Assembly: GCA_937959375.1 (NCBI GenBank)
Contig: CALGLS010000092.1
Span: 1 to 7,044 of the forward strand
DNA from: an uncultured Saprospiraceae bacterium
GTDB taxonomy: Bacteria > Bacteroidota > Bacteroidia > Chitinophagales > Saprospiraceae
DNA: 7,044 nucleotides
Direction of reading: 5' to 3'
The notes below the pieces were generated by a model. It saw only the letters and a program-made list of their open reading frames with translations. It did not search any database and had not been told where the DNA came from. The translations under genes and the position numbers were made by a program. Below, piece by piece: positions 1-6,847 of this stretch. Position 1 is the stretch's first letter. The number at the start of each line of letters is the position of its first letter.

Positions 1-12
1 TAACTTTTTCAT
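1..12 (-). CDS. Possible 5' end of a divergent gene (first four codons only)
   Basis: Read leftwards from 12, the window ends with ATG followed by Lys-Lys-Leu codons. Met-Lys-Lys-Leu is a common beginning of an exported-protein signal peptide. About 50 bases upstream there is a full match to the Bacteroidetes -7 box (62-69, same strand). An ATG further upstream on this strand opens only a 12-codon frame that stops before the window edge, so it is a poor alternative. Four codons cannot prove a gene. The call rests on promoter placement and start-codon context only. Confidence 0.25.
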
Positions 13-61
13 AATTCATTGATTTTAATTTGTGTTTTAGCTTTCATATATACTATACCAA

Positions 62-69
62 CAAATGTA
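62..69 (-). promoter_or_regulatory. Candidate -7 box facing the left edge
   Basis: On the minus strand this reads TACATTTG, an exact match to the TAnnTTTG -7 consensus of Bacteroidetes housekeeping promoters. The matching -33 TTG is not well placed: TTG triplets lie 10 and 26 bases upstream of the box, whereas about 17-23 is usual. A start here would give a leader of roughly 45 bases before the ATG at 12. One eight-base match in AT-rich DNA can arise by chance. Confidence 0.3.
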
Positions 70-188
70 GCTTTCGCTGCAAGTAAAAGAAAGTACAAAT
101 TCGATAAATTATATACATTTTCGATGCAAAAAAATCCATAATCATCTATTTATTAGTACTTTAGGTTAACTAATTATAGCTAAATCAA

Positions 189-1655
189 ATGAATAATTCC
201 ATTCTAATTCCTTTAATCAAACGGCTTTCTGCTCGTGAGCTGACCAAATTCAAAGAATATTTAGCATCGCCTATTTACAATAAGCGTGAAAAAATCCGAA
301 CGCTCTACCATCAAATCAGTCTTTGTGCGCCCAACTACAAGCCTGCTAAACTCAACAAACGAAGAATCTTTGATAAGATATTTGCTGGTGACGACTATGA
401 TGAACTAAAGATAAACAACCTAGCTTCCGATTTACTTTCTTTGCTCTATGACTTTCTAGCGTATTGGCAATATCAAAAAAACAAAGCGCTGCAAAAACAA
501 CTTCTCGTAAAAGAACTATTGCAAAGAGACATCCATGATCACATTGATCGCAATGCGCGGAACTACTATAAAACTCAAGCAAATTCTTCCATTCGAAATT
601 TCGAATACTTCCACAGCGAATACGAGATGCATGACAAAATGGATCAGTACGCTTTGGCAAAAGGTATCCGTGCATACGATCCGCACTTGCAACAAAAAAG
701 TGATGCCCTCGACCTATATTATATCGGCAATAAGTTGCGTATAGCTGTTGATATGACTAGTCGAAACTTTGTAAGCAACGCTGGTTACATCTGCCATCAA
801 CTACCTGATATTTTGAAAGCTTTTGAAGAAAATAGTTTAAAAATAAAAACCCATCCAGCACTCAGTATCTATTACAAAACTTTGCAAATGCTGGAAGCCA
901 GCCATCATGAAGACAAAGACAATGAAAGCGAATTTCATTTCAAGGAATTAAAAAAACAACTTTCTGAAAATTTGAATTTATTTCCTGTTGAAGAATTACG
1001 GGTGCTCTACCTTTACTTACAAAATTATTGTATTTATAAAATCAACTCTGGGCAAAGTACCTACTATCAAGAGATACTTGATCTTTATAAGTTCCTTTTG
1101 GAAAAGAAAATCATTTTCAAAAACGGCTATCTTCCACAATCTGCTTACAAAAATATTGTTACGGTGGGCATTCGATTAAAAGATTTCGATTGGACGGAAA
1201 AAATGATTTACCAACACCAAGAGAATCTCTTACCAAAAGAAAGAGAGAATGTAGTAGCTTATAATTTAGCAGCCGTTTACTATGCTAAGAAGGACTATAA
1301 AAATGCTTTACAGCAATTGCACAACGTAGAGTTTACCGACAACTCGTTTCATCTTGGCGCAAAAATAATTCAACTAAAAAGCTATTACGAAACAGATGAG
1401 TACGAAGCTTTTATCGCCCTGATCGAAGCGTTTAGAAAATATGTGCGCCGCAACAAAGATTTGGCTAAATATAGAAAAGAGGCGAATCTCAATTTCTTGA
1501 AAATGGCTAGCCAAATTTTCTCTCTTCAAAATAAACGTTCGATATACAAACCAGAAATTTACACTAAAAAACGAGAAACAATCAAACAAAACCTCCAGTC
1601 CCTTTCTGTAGTTGCCAACAAGGAATGGCTGTTGGAAATATTTGGGCGACTTTAA
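189..1655 (+). CDS. Uncharacterised all-helical protein with TPR-like C-terminal half
   Basis: This is a complete 488-residue protein of unknown function. It has no signal peptide or membrane segment, so it is probably cytoplasmic. The sequence is Leu-, Lys-, Tyr- and Gln-rich and appears almost entirely helical. Residues 1-95 form the most distinctive part: a basic helix, the stretch KEYLASPIYNK (22-32), KLNKRRIFDKIF (54-65), then DYDELKINNLASDLLSLLYDFL (69-90, quoted only to show the amphipathic pattern). Residues about 355-425 read like two helix-turn-helix repeats of TPR type, with YNLAAVYYAKKDYKNAL at 358-374. The N-terminal pattern resembles a family of hypothetical proteins that I recall from Saprospiraceae-type genomes (recollection, not checked). 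The start at 189 is the first ATG after in-frame stops and sits in an A-rich leader without a Shine-Dalgarno, as usual in the phylum. The secreted-protein gene follows on the same strand after 135 bases with no clear terminator between, so cotranscription is possible. TPR-like folds usually bind proteins, but no partner can be named. Confidence 0.85.
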   Translation: MNNSILIPLIKRLSARELTKFKEYLASPIYNKREKIRTLYHQISLCAPNYKPAKLNKRRIFDKIFAGDDYDELKINNLASDLLSLLYDFLAYWQYQKNKALQKQLLVKELLQRDIHDHIDRNARNYYKTQANSSIRNFEYFHSEYEMHDKMDQYALAKGIRAYDPHLQQKSDALDLYYIGNKLRIAVDMTSRNFVSNAGYICHQLPDILKAFEENSLKIKTHPALSIYYKTLQMLEASHHEDKDNESEFHFKELKKQLSENLNLFPVEELRVLYLYLQNYCIYKINSGQSTYYQEILDLYKFLLEKKIIFKNGYLPQSAYKNIVTVGIRLKDFDWTEKMIYQHQENLLPKERENVVAYNLAAVYYAKKDYKNALQQLHNVEFTDNSFHLGAKIIQLKSYYETDEYEAFIALIEAFRKYVRRNKDLAKYRKEANLNFLKMASQIFSLQNKRSIYKPEIYTKKRETIKQNLQSLSVVANKEWLLEIFGRL

Positions 1656-1790
1656 ACTCCTCCAAGCATTCACACAATCAAATCCCTCATTCGTAAAATT
1701 TGACACTAGTCTTACAACTTTTAGTACACACAACAGCTCTTTTTATTCTATATTTCAGAAAAATATAACACTCTTAAAAAAATATAAGCT

Positions 1791-3566
1791 ATGACTAAGT
1801 TAAAAACAACAGTACTCTTACTGCTCGTCAGTACATTCTTGCATGCACAAACCCCTGCCATTACTCGTATCGACGGAGTTGGCGCCGGAAATACGTTTCT
1901 AGAAATTTCAGATCAAACAAGGCTAAGCATTTTCAACAACACACTCAACGGTGAGGTTCCTTACTTACCTAATCATGCGCCTATCAAAATCACTGTCACT
2001 GACCTAGACAATTATACGCTTGGCGATTATGAATTAACATTGATTGATGAAGACATGAGTAATAGTACGCTAGACACCGCTGTACATTGGCAATTAACAC
2101 ATATCCAATCAGGGACGATTGTTACATCAGACGCTACCATCACAAGTGCTCCTTCACAATACGTGCCCGAATTTGGGATAACCGTTGAAGTAACACAAAC
2201 AGAGGATGCCGGCCAGATGCAAACCAACAATGGGGCAATTGGTTCAAGCTTTGAATATGCAGACAGCCAAGGCCCTCAATGGCTCTCAGACATAGCTGAT
2301 GGATACGGAAACAATCCTGATTATTTGAATTATGTCAAAACGGATTTTGGAGAAAATGATTACAGCCTAGACTTCAATCAGGATTTTACTCCCATAGGAG
2401 ATGCTCCATTTCTTCCCTATACCCTCTGTGATTGGCGACCACCAGCAACCGTCAACGCCAACTACCTCTCCCCAGCTTGGGCGAGTATAAACTCCGACAT
2501 TGTACGAGTTGGCAATCCACTAGATAGTCTCAATAATGTCGATATAGTTTTCACATCCGATAAGAACTTATGGAGTCGCTGCGTAATTGTAGAAACGGCT
2601 ATGCCACAATATTACATTCCATCTGCACTCGGATTAGCTACTGAAGGCGATGCCCAAAATATGGACCCTAGAAGTTCTCCTTCCGTTGGAACAGACATGG
2701 ACTCCGATGGATTCCCTGTTCCTGATGGTACAGGACAGCTTGGCATGGGATGGTTCCCAGGATACGCTGTGGACGTAGAAACAGGCGAACGATTGAATAT
2801 TTTATTTGGTGAAAATTCTACCTATTCACTTGACCAGGATTCAAACTTGCTAGCGGAATACGACATCACTGCTGATGATTTCGACACAGTTCCTACCGGC
2901 AGAGACATGTTATGGAACCCTACTTCTGAAGTCATAATCGACGCTGGAGATCCGGATGGATTCCGATACCAACATTATATGGGCGGACAGCATTTCATTT
3001 ATGTAACTAGGGAGAAATATGACGAGTGTGAAGACTTACATGACAAATTAAGTGGTAGTGAGATTGACAAAGTTTTTGCTATGCGCAAAATAACTTGGAC
3101 AATGATACCTGTGTTAACAGAAGGGACATCTTTACTCTCTCTTGCAGATGGCTTAATTCCTAATGATTTGATTATTAAACTAAGAGTAGACAATCCGTAT
3201 AAAGTTATATTAAGCAGTACACCATTTAATGGATATTCGACTTACCAGTTTGAGCTAGATGAAACCATATCGACCGAAAACCCCCTGGAAGATAACTGGA
3301 CATCACTAGTTGACATAAGTCCGAATCCTTACCACTCAGCTGATCATGCTTCATGGCAGTTGCATAATTTGCCGAATAGCTGTACCCTTACTTTATCTGA
3401 TGTTAAAGGCCAACAATTATGGCGAAAAGAATATAAAAACATGCCGTCTTCCTCAGTGACCTCTATCTCTTCTACGGACTTACCTGCTTTAAGTCAGGGT
3501 GTATATTTTGTTCGCATCCAAGAGAAAAATGGTGCTTGGAAGGTGTTGAAGTGGGTGGTGATTTAG
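1791..3566 (+). CDS. Secreted surface protein with T9SS type A C-terminal sorting domain
   Basis: This 591-residue protein is predicted to cross the inner membrane by Sec and the outer membrane by the type IX system. Residues 1-20 form a signal peptide: MTKLK, a hydrophobic run TTVLLLLVSTFL, then HAQ before TPAI. Residues about 507-591 form the sorting domain, with the usual landmarks ISPNP (509-513), LTLSDVKGQQLW (533-544), LSQGVYFVRI (567-576) and the closing VLKWVV (585-590). The middle is not a catalytic family I recognise. It contains LPYTLCDWRPP (208-218), an acidic DMDSDG stretch (302-307) that resembles a calcium-binding loop, GMGWFPGYAVDVETGERLNI (318-337), and GGQHFIYV (398-405) followed by YDEC. 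The WFPGYAVDVETGERLNI region resembles a conserved block that I recall from large Bacteroidota surface proteins of unknown role. There are few cysteines and no obvious protease or glycosidase triad. The 135-base leader has only weak promoter boxes: TTTGAC at 1699-1704 and TATATTTC at 1749-1756. It could be a structural, adhesive or matrix protein; T9SS export is well supported, the role is not. Confidence 0.9.
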   Translation: MTKLKTTVLLLLVSTFLHAQTPAITRIDGVGAGNTFLEISDQTRLSIFNNTLNGEVPYLPNHAPIKITVTDLDNYTLGDYELTLIDEDMSNSTLDTAVHWQLTHIQSGTIVTSDATITSAPSQYVPEFGITVEVTQTEDAGQMQTNNGAIGSSFEYADSQGPQWLSDIADGYGNNPDYLNYVKTDFGENDYSLDFNQDFTPIGDAPFLPYTLCDWRPPATVNANYLSPAWASINSDIVRVGNPLDSLNNVDIVFTSDKNLWSRCVIVETAMPQYYIPSALGLATEGDAQNMDPRSSPSVGTDMDSDGFPVPDGTGQLGMGWFPGYAVDVETGERLNILFGENSTYSLDQDSNLLAEYDITADDFDTVPTGRDMLWNPTSEVIIDAGDPDGFRYQHYMGGQHFIYVTREKYDECEDLHDKLSGSEIDKVFAMRKITWTMIPVLTEGTSLLSLADGLIPNDLIIKLRVDNPYKVILSSTPFNGYSTYQFELDETISTENPLEDNWTSLVDISPNPYHSADHASWQLHNLPNSCTLTLSDVKGQQLWRKEYKNMPSSSVTSISSTDLPALSQGVYFVRIQEKNGAWKVLKWVVI

Positions 3567-3570
3567 AAGT

Positions 3571-3594
3571 GGGATGCTGGAGGTGGGGAGTGGG
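3571..3594 (+). other. G-rich tract just after the stop codon
   Basis: Immediately after the surface-protein stop the + strand carries clustered G runs: GGG 3571-3573, GG 3579-3580, GG 3582-3583, GGGG 3585-3588 and GGG 3592-3594. Another GGG (3553-3555) lies inside the last codons. The mRNA could form a two-layer G-quadruplex upstream of the terminator stem, but it may equally be simple low-complexity sequence. Confidence 0.3.
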
Positions 3595-3609
3595 AAGTTC
3601 TCATCTTAC

Positions 3610-3658
3610 GCAAGAGCCCGCTAACGCATGATGCGCTAGCGGGCTCTTGCTATTTTGA
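3610..3658 (+). terminator. Strong stem-loop, likely intrinsic terminator of the surface-protein gene
   Basis: Two 19-base arms (3610-3628 and 3632-3650) pair around a 3-base loop TGA. Eighteen of 19 positions are complementary and the middle of the stem is GC-rich (AGCCCGC/GCGGGCT). The single mismatch is A3624 opposite C3636. The stem is followed on the + strand by TATTTTG, a short U-rich tail in RNA. It lies 44 bases after the stop at 3566. On the minus strand the mismatch becomes a G-U wobble, so the stem also forms there, but no U tract follows in that direction. It therefore best serves the + strand gene and could act as a roadblock for transcripts coming from maeB. Confidence 0.65.
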
Positions 3659-3663
3659 GGAAA

Positions 3664-3928
3664 ACTTCCGTCTTCGGACTTCGCAGGCTGACCGTTAATT
3701 GAATTTGGCATTCGGAACAGGGTCTAAATGTAAAATGTAAAACCGCAAAAGTCCAAATGTAAAAGTTACCCAAGAATGACATGCTACGCCAGAAAGGCGC
3801 GATTTTCGGATACTTTTACATTTTGACTTTATCATTTTGCGGTTTTACATTTAAAAAATTTCCTAAAAGCGATGCAGCTAAATATTCAGAGAACTGACTT
3901 AGCGGTCAACCTGTTATGACTTCCGTCT
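3664..3928. repeat. Nested palindromic intergenic element flanked by a 10-base direct repeat
   Basis: The convergent gap is organised as concentric repeats. The outermost is a direct repeat ACTTCCGTCT at 3664-3673 and 3919-3928. Inside it is an inverted repeat of 15 bases with two mismatches (3684-3698, CAGGCTGACCGTTAA, against 3899-3913). Inside that is the long inverted repeat 3733-3852. The interior has no plausible ORF. Direct repeats bounding inverted repeats is the architecture of a small non-autonomous insertion such as a MITE, with the 10 bases as a possible target duplication. That reading is inference: the outer arms start 10 bases inside the left direct repeat and end 5 bases before the right one, which is untidy for a transposon end. 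Confidence 0.5.
3733..3852. repeat. Long imperfect inverted repeat built from AAATGTAAAA units
   Basis: The arm AAATGTAAAACCGCAAAA (3733-3750) is perfectly inverted at 3835-3852. The next 16 bases (3751-3766) are inverted at 3812-3827 with one mismatch, and the right arm carries 7 unpaired extra bases (3828-3834). The 10-mer AAATGTAAAA occurs five times here: 3726-3735, 3733-3742 and 3755-3764 forward, and 3814-3823 and 3843-3852 inverted. A small CGCC/GGCG hairpin (3787-3790 with 3796-3799) sits in the loop. In RNA this would give a stem of about 34 pairs. It may help to end the opposing transcripts, especially maeB, which has no other hairpin behind its stop. Confidence 0.7.
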
Positions 3929-3935
3929 AACATCA

Positions 3936-6218
3936 TCACCCCTGCGCATCTACCGCAGCAATTCCTACCATGTTCACAATCTGTCGCACACTCGCTCCCA
4001 ATTGCAAAATATGCACCGGCTTATTCATTCCTAAAAGTACTGGTCCTATGACATCCATTTCTGCGACTTGCGTCAAAAGGTTGTAAGCAATGTTTGCAGC
4101 TGACAAGTTTGGAAAAACAAGCACATTCGCTCGGTGTCCCGCTAGTTTTGAGAAAGGATAAAAGTCATTAGAAACTTCTGGATTCAATGCTACGTGTGCT
4201 TGCATTTCTCCATCAACAATCCAATCGGGATGCCTGTCGTGTAATATTTTTGTAGCCTCTCGCATCAGTACTGCTGATTCGCCATTTGGTACTGAACCAA
4301 AATTAGAGTAGGTCAACATGGCGATCTTTGGCTTTACATTAAAGGTCGTCGCTACATTGGCAACTAGCTCCGCAATACCGGCTAAGTCTTCTGCTTTTAA
4401 GAAATGATTGATGGCTGTATCCGCCAAAAAGAGGGGACCAAATCGCGTCATTAAAATATGTGTACTCGCCACTTTTTTAACCCCTTTTCGTGGTCCAATA
4501 ATCTCAAGTGCTGGTTTTATTGTGTCTGGATATTTTTTACTCAGACCACCAATCATGGCATCTGCATCGCCCATCTCCACCATCATGGCACCATAGTAAG
4601 CGCCTCTTCGCATGAGGTCAAAAACTTCATTTCTGTTGACGCCTTTTCGTTTACGCTTTTCGTAAAAAACAACACCGTATTTATTTAGTATTTCTGCTTC
4701 CTCTTTGTTAGCTGGTATATTGGGATCAATAATTTTGACGCCAGGCAAACTAATTTGATTTGCTTCTAAGATACCTTTTACCTTTTCTAAATTACCTAGT
4801 AAAATTGGATGCGCTATTCGTTCTTCTAAAACCTCTTGAGCTGCCTTTAGTACAGATACGTTCTCGGCATCAACAAACACGATTCGTTTAACATCTTGTT
4901 TTGCTTTTGTTTCGATTACTTTAGAAAGTGTATTGTCTTTACCTAAGCGAGTCGACAACTCCAAGTCGTAAGCTTCCCAATCTTTAATTGGATGCTGCGC
5001 AACGCCCGATTCCATCGCCGCTTTCGCAACTGCCGAGGCTACTTCTGTAATCAAACGCGGATCAACTGGCTTTGGAATAATGTAGTCTCTTCCAAATTTC
5101 AAATTGATATCTCCGTAAGCCATATTCACTATATCAGGAACAGACTTTTTGGCTAAGTCAGCTAAGGCACGCACCGCACCTAATTTCATCGCTTCGTTAA
5201 TCTCTGTCGCTCTCACGTCCAAGGCGCCTCTAAAAATAAATGGAAAACCTAACACATTGTTTACCTGGTTAGGATAATCCGATCGTCCAGTTGCCATAAT
5301 ACAATCTGGTCGTGCGGCTTTAGCCTCTTCAAAACTAATCTCAGGAGTTGGATTCGCCATTGCAAAAATTACTGGATCCTTTGCCATTACTTGAAGCATC
5401 TCACCATTGAGGACATTCCCTCTTGACAAACCGATAAAGACATCTGCATCTTTTAGAATATCTGCCAAGGATGTTTCCATGGGAGCATTTCCGTTGACGA
5501 ACTCAGGTTTTTTACCATTTAGGTTATCGCGGTCAGGGTGAATCAACCCTTTACTATCGTACATGAAAATGTTTTCTTTTTTTGCACCAAGCGAAACATA
5601 AATTCGTGTACAAGAAATAGCAGAAGCACCTGCTCCATTTACAATTATCTTTGCTGTTGAAATATCCTTTCCTACAATTTCCAAAGCATTTAACAAAGCT
5701 GCGCCACTGATGATTGCCGTACCATGTTGATCGTCGTGCATCACCGGAATGTTCAGCTCTTTTTTCAATCGCTCTTCTATTTCGAAACAGGCTGGTGCCG
5801 AAATATCTTCCAGATTGACACCTCCGAAAGTTGGTTCCAAAATTTTAACCGTTCGTACAAACTCATCGACATCTTTGGTATCTAATTCCAAATCAAAACA
5901 ATCAATGTCTGCGTATATTTTGAAGAGTAGTCCCTTTCCTTCCATCACTGGCTTAGATGCCTCTGGCCCAATATCTCCCAAGCCTAGCACGGCAGTACCG
6001 TTACTAATCACTGCTACTAAGTTTCCTTTTGCAGTATACTTATAAACATCTTCTGGATTTTCGTGAATGGAGAGGCAAGGCTCAGCTACTCCTGGTGAGT
6101 AAGCTAATGAAAGGTCTCTTTGATTGGCATATTCTTTTGTTGGGATAACTTCAATTTTACCTGGCTTCCCTTTAGCATGATAGTGAAGTGCCGCTTCTTT
6201 TAATGACTTTTTATCCAT
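3936..6218 (-). CDS. maeB: NADP-dependent malic enzyme with phosphotransacetylase-like regulatory domain (MaeB)
   Basis: This cytoplasmic enzyme oxidatively decarboxylates malate to pyruvate and CO2, normally with NADP+, supplying NADPH and linking the TCA cycle to pyruvate. The 760 residues match the usual length of MaeB (E. coli about 759). The malic N-terminal domain (about 15-155) has LAYSPGVAEPC (38-48) with the catalytic Tyr40, GLGDIGPEASKPVMEGKG (79-96) with the expected catalytic Lys95, and metal ligands in NLEDI (135-139). HDDQHGTAII (161-170) adds a further metal Asp. The nucleotide-binding domain (about 165-410) has the GAGASA loop (195-200), AMANPTPEIS (286-295) and the family signature TGRSDYPNQVNNVLGFPFIFRGALD (310-334, quoted as landmarks). 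Residues about 425-757 are PTA/PTB-like. In studied MaeB proteins this part binds acetyl-CoA and inhibits the enzyme rather than acting as a transacetylase. The motif YSNFGS (637-642) replaces the YSTKGS that I recall from true Pta, which fits a non-catalytic role. ATG at 6218 gives the N-terminus expected for the family. The stop is TGA, converging on the surface-protein gene. Confidence 0.97.
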   Translation of the reverse strand: MDKKSLKEAALHYHAKGKPGKIEVIPTKEYANQRDLSLAYSPGVAEPCLSIHENPEDVYKYTAKGNLVAVISNGTAVLGLGDIGPEASKPVMEGKGLLFKIYADIDCFDLELDTKDVDEFVRTVKILEPTFGGVNLEDISAPACFEIEERLKKELNIPVMHDDQHGTAIISGAALLNALEIVGKDISTAKIIVNGAGASAISCTRIYVSLGAKKENIFMYDSKGLIHPDRDNLNGKKPEFVNGNAPMETSLADILKDADVFIGLSRGNVLNGEMLQVMAKDPVIFAMANPTPEISFEEAKAARPDCIMATGRSDYPNQVNNVLGFPFIFRGALDVRATEINEAMKLGAVRALADLAKKSVPDIVNMAYGDINLKFGRDYIIPKPVDPRLITEVASAVAKAAMESGVAQHPIKDWEAYDLELSTRLGKDNTLSKVIETKAKQDVKRIVFVDAENVSVLKAAQEVLEERIAHPILLGNLEKVKGILEANQISLPGVKIIDPNIPANKEEAEILNKYGVVFYEKRKRKGVNRNEVFDLMRRGAYYGAMMVEMGDADAMIGGLSKKYPDTIKPALEIIGPRKGVKKVASTHILMTRFGPLFLADTAINHFLKAEDLAGIAELVANVATTFNVKPKIAMLTYSNFGSVPNGESAVLMREATKILHDRHPDWIVDGEMQAHVALNPEVSNDFYPFSKLAGHRANVLVFPNLSAANIAYNLLTQVAEMDVIGPVLLGMNKPVHILQLGASVRQIVNMVGIAAVDAQG

Positions 6219-6244
6219 AATGTAATTTACTTATGACAATTCAA

Positions 6245-6273
6245 CAAAATGATTTAAATATAGTTGTTGTCAA
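6245..6273 (-). promoter_or_regulatory. Candidate maeB promoter
   Basis: Reading towards maeB, TTGACA (6273-6268) is followed after 15 bases by TCATTTTG (6252-6245), which matches the Bacteroidetes -7 consensus TAnnTTTG at all but one defined position. The -7 box ends 26 bases before the ATG, giving a short leader. TGACAA at 6234-6239 and TTGTCA at 6267-6272 form a 6-base inverted repeat around the boxes, which may be fortuitous. TATATTTA, on the same strand within the spacer, is an alternative -7 box but leaves the TTG too close. Confidence 0.35.
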
Positions 6274-6535
6274 GTGAGCGCCGAAGGTAAGAACTAGTTT
6301 CTGAATTTTCTGGTCAAGGTTAAGACAAGATGTGAAATTGGTAAAGTTTGAGCTTTATTGACGATGGTGAGGAATTACAATGTTTCTGGCTTCCAAGTTA
6401 ATTTTGTTTGCCATCAGGGATATATTCTTTTCAAGTTTGTACAAGCTGAGTAAAGGCGAAGGTCTCCATTTTTCAAGCTTGTCATCCTGACCTGTATGGC
6501 CTTTAGCCATAGCGAACCTATCTACTCGGCGCAGC
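6274..6535. other. Non-coding stretch upstream of maeB, no gene seen
   Basis: No convincing ORF is present; the longest ATG frame I checked (6364-6453, +) is 29 codons with no recognisable features. Three small structures can be seen: a 14-base near-palindrome centred on TTGTACAA (6434-6447, 12 of 14 positions symmetric), the HindIII-type palindrome CAAGCTTG near 6474, and a hairpin TATGGC-CTTTA-GCCATA (6495-6511). The piece around GTCATCCTGACC (6481-6492) has the look of dispersed intergenic repeats that I recall from Bacteroidota genomes. That is recollection, not a match I could check. Confidence 0.45.
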
Positions 6536-6555
6536 CTATCGTGTATACATAAGTA

Positions 6556-6585
6556 TTGACATGTTTTGTTGAATTCTTTTATAAG
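6556..6585 (+). promoter_or_regulatory. Possible promoter reading into the repeat structure
   Basis: TTGACA (6556-6561) is followed after 18 bases by TATAAG (6580-6585). This is an E. coli-type -35/-10 pair lying just inside the left outer arm and aimed at the four 17-mers. Bacteroidota sigma factors prefer TAnnTTTG at -7, and no such box is present here, so activity in the native host is doubtful. If active, it would make an RNA beginning near 6592 that covers the structured region. Confidence 0.2.
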
Positions 6586-6638
6586 ATTTTCCTATTAAGA
6601 AGATGCTACATCAATTAAAATGAAGCAAGTGACGGTGC

Positions 6639-6847
6639 CGCACCTAAAGGCGCTTGAATAATCTCCGTTTAGTATTATTACAAACATTTCGCACCTAAAG
6701 GCGCTTTCACTCGATTTAATGTACTCAAGTTAAGTAATTACAAAAAAGAGTGGAGTGGTTAGAAAAATACCGAGTACGAAAAGCGCCTTTAGGTGCGATA
6801 CGTTTATAAAATCGGAAATAAAAGGAAGTTAAGCGCCTTTAGGTGCG
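6639..6847. repeat. Four copies of a 17-base near-palindromic motif, two in each orientation
   Basis: CGCACCTAAAGGCGCTT occurs exactly at 6639-6655 and 6690-6706, and its exact reverse complement at 6781-6797 and 6831-6847. All four are identical over 17 bases. Start-to-start spacing is 51 bases in the left pair and 50 in the right, with unrelated 34- and 33-base spacers. The motif is itself nearly self-complementary: GCACCT and AGGCGC around AA, with one mismatch. It could bind a dimeric regulator or fold as a small hairpin. Exact identity of the short units against diverged spacers argues for constraint or recent conversion on the motif. Confidence 0.8.

Noticed and set aside
352..675. 107-codon minus-strand frame within the helical protein gene
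   Set aside because: It is antisense to the conserved N-terminal module, with an implausible Cys/His-rich composition and no supporting signals.
1374..1733. 119-codon minus-strand frame over the end of the helical protein gene
   Set aside because: It is mostly antisense to a well-formed gene, its composition is Phe/Cys-rich as shadow frames often are, and there is no promoter or start context.
1656..1790. Promoter for the surface-protein gene (TTTGAC at 1699, TATATTTC at 1749)
   Set aside because: The two boxes are much too far apart to work together and neither has a well-spaced partner, so it is mentioned in the gene entry only.
5749..6045. 98-codon frame on the + strand within maeB
   Set aside because: It lies wholly antisense to the conserved malic-enzyme domain, and its serine-rich translation matches a shadow of the real codons.
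6364..6453. 29-codon + strand frame in the maeB upstream region
   Set aside because: It is short, with no recognisable motif, ribosome-binding context or promoter; chance is sufficient.
6639..6847. CRISPR-like array (17-base repeats with 33-34-base spacers)
   Set aside because: There are only two units per side, the two sides are in opposite orientation, the repeat is shorter than known CRISPR repeats, and no cas gene or leader is present.
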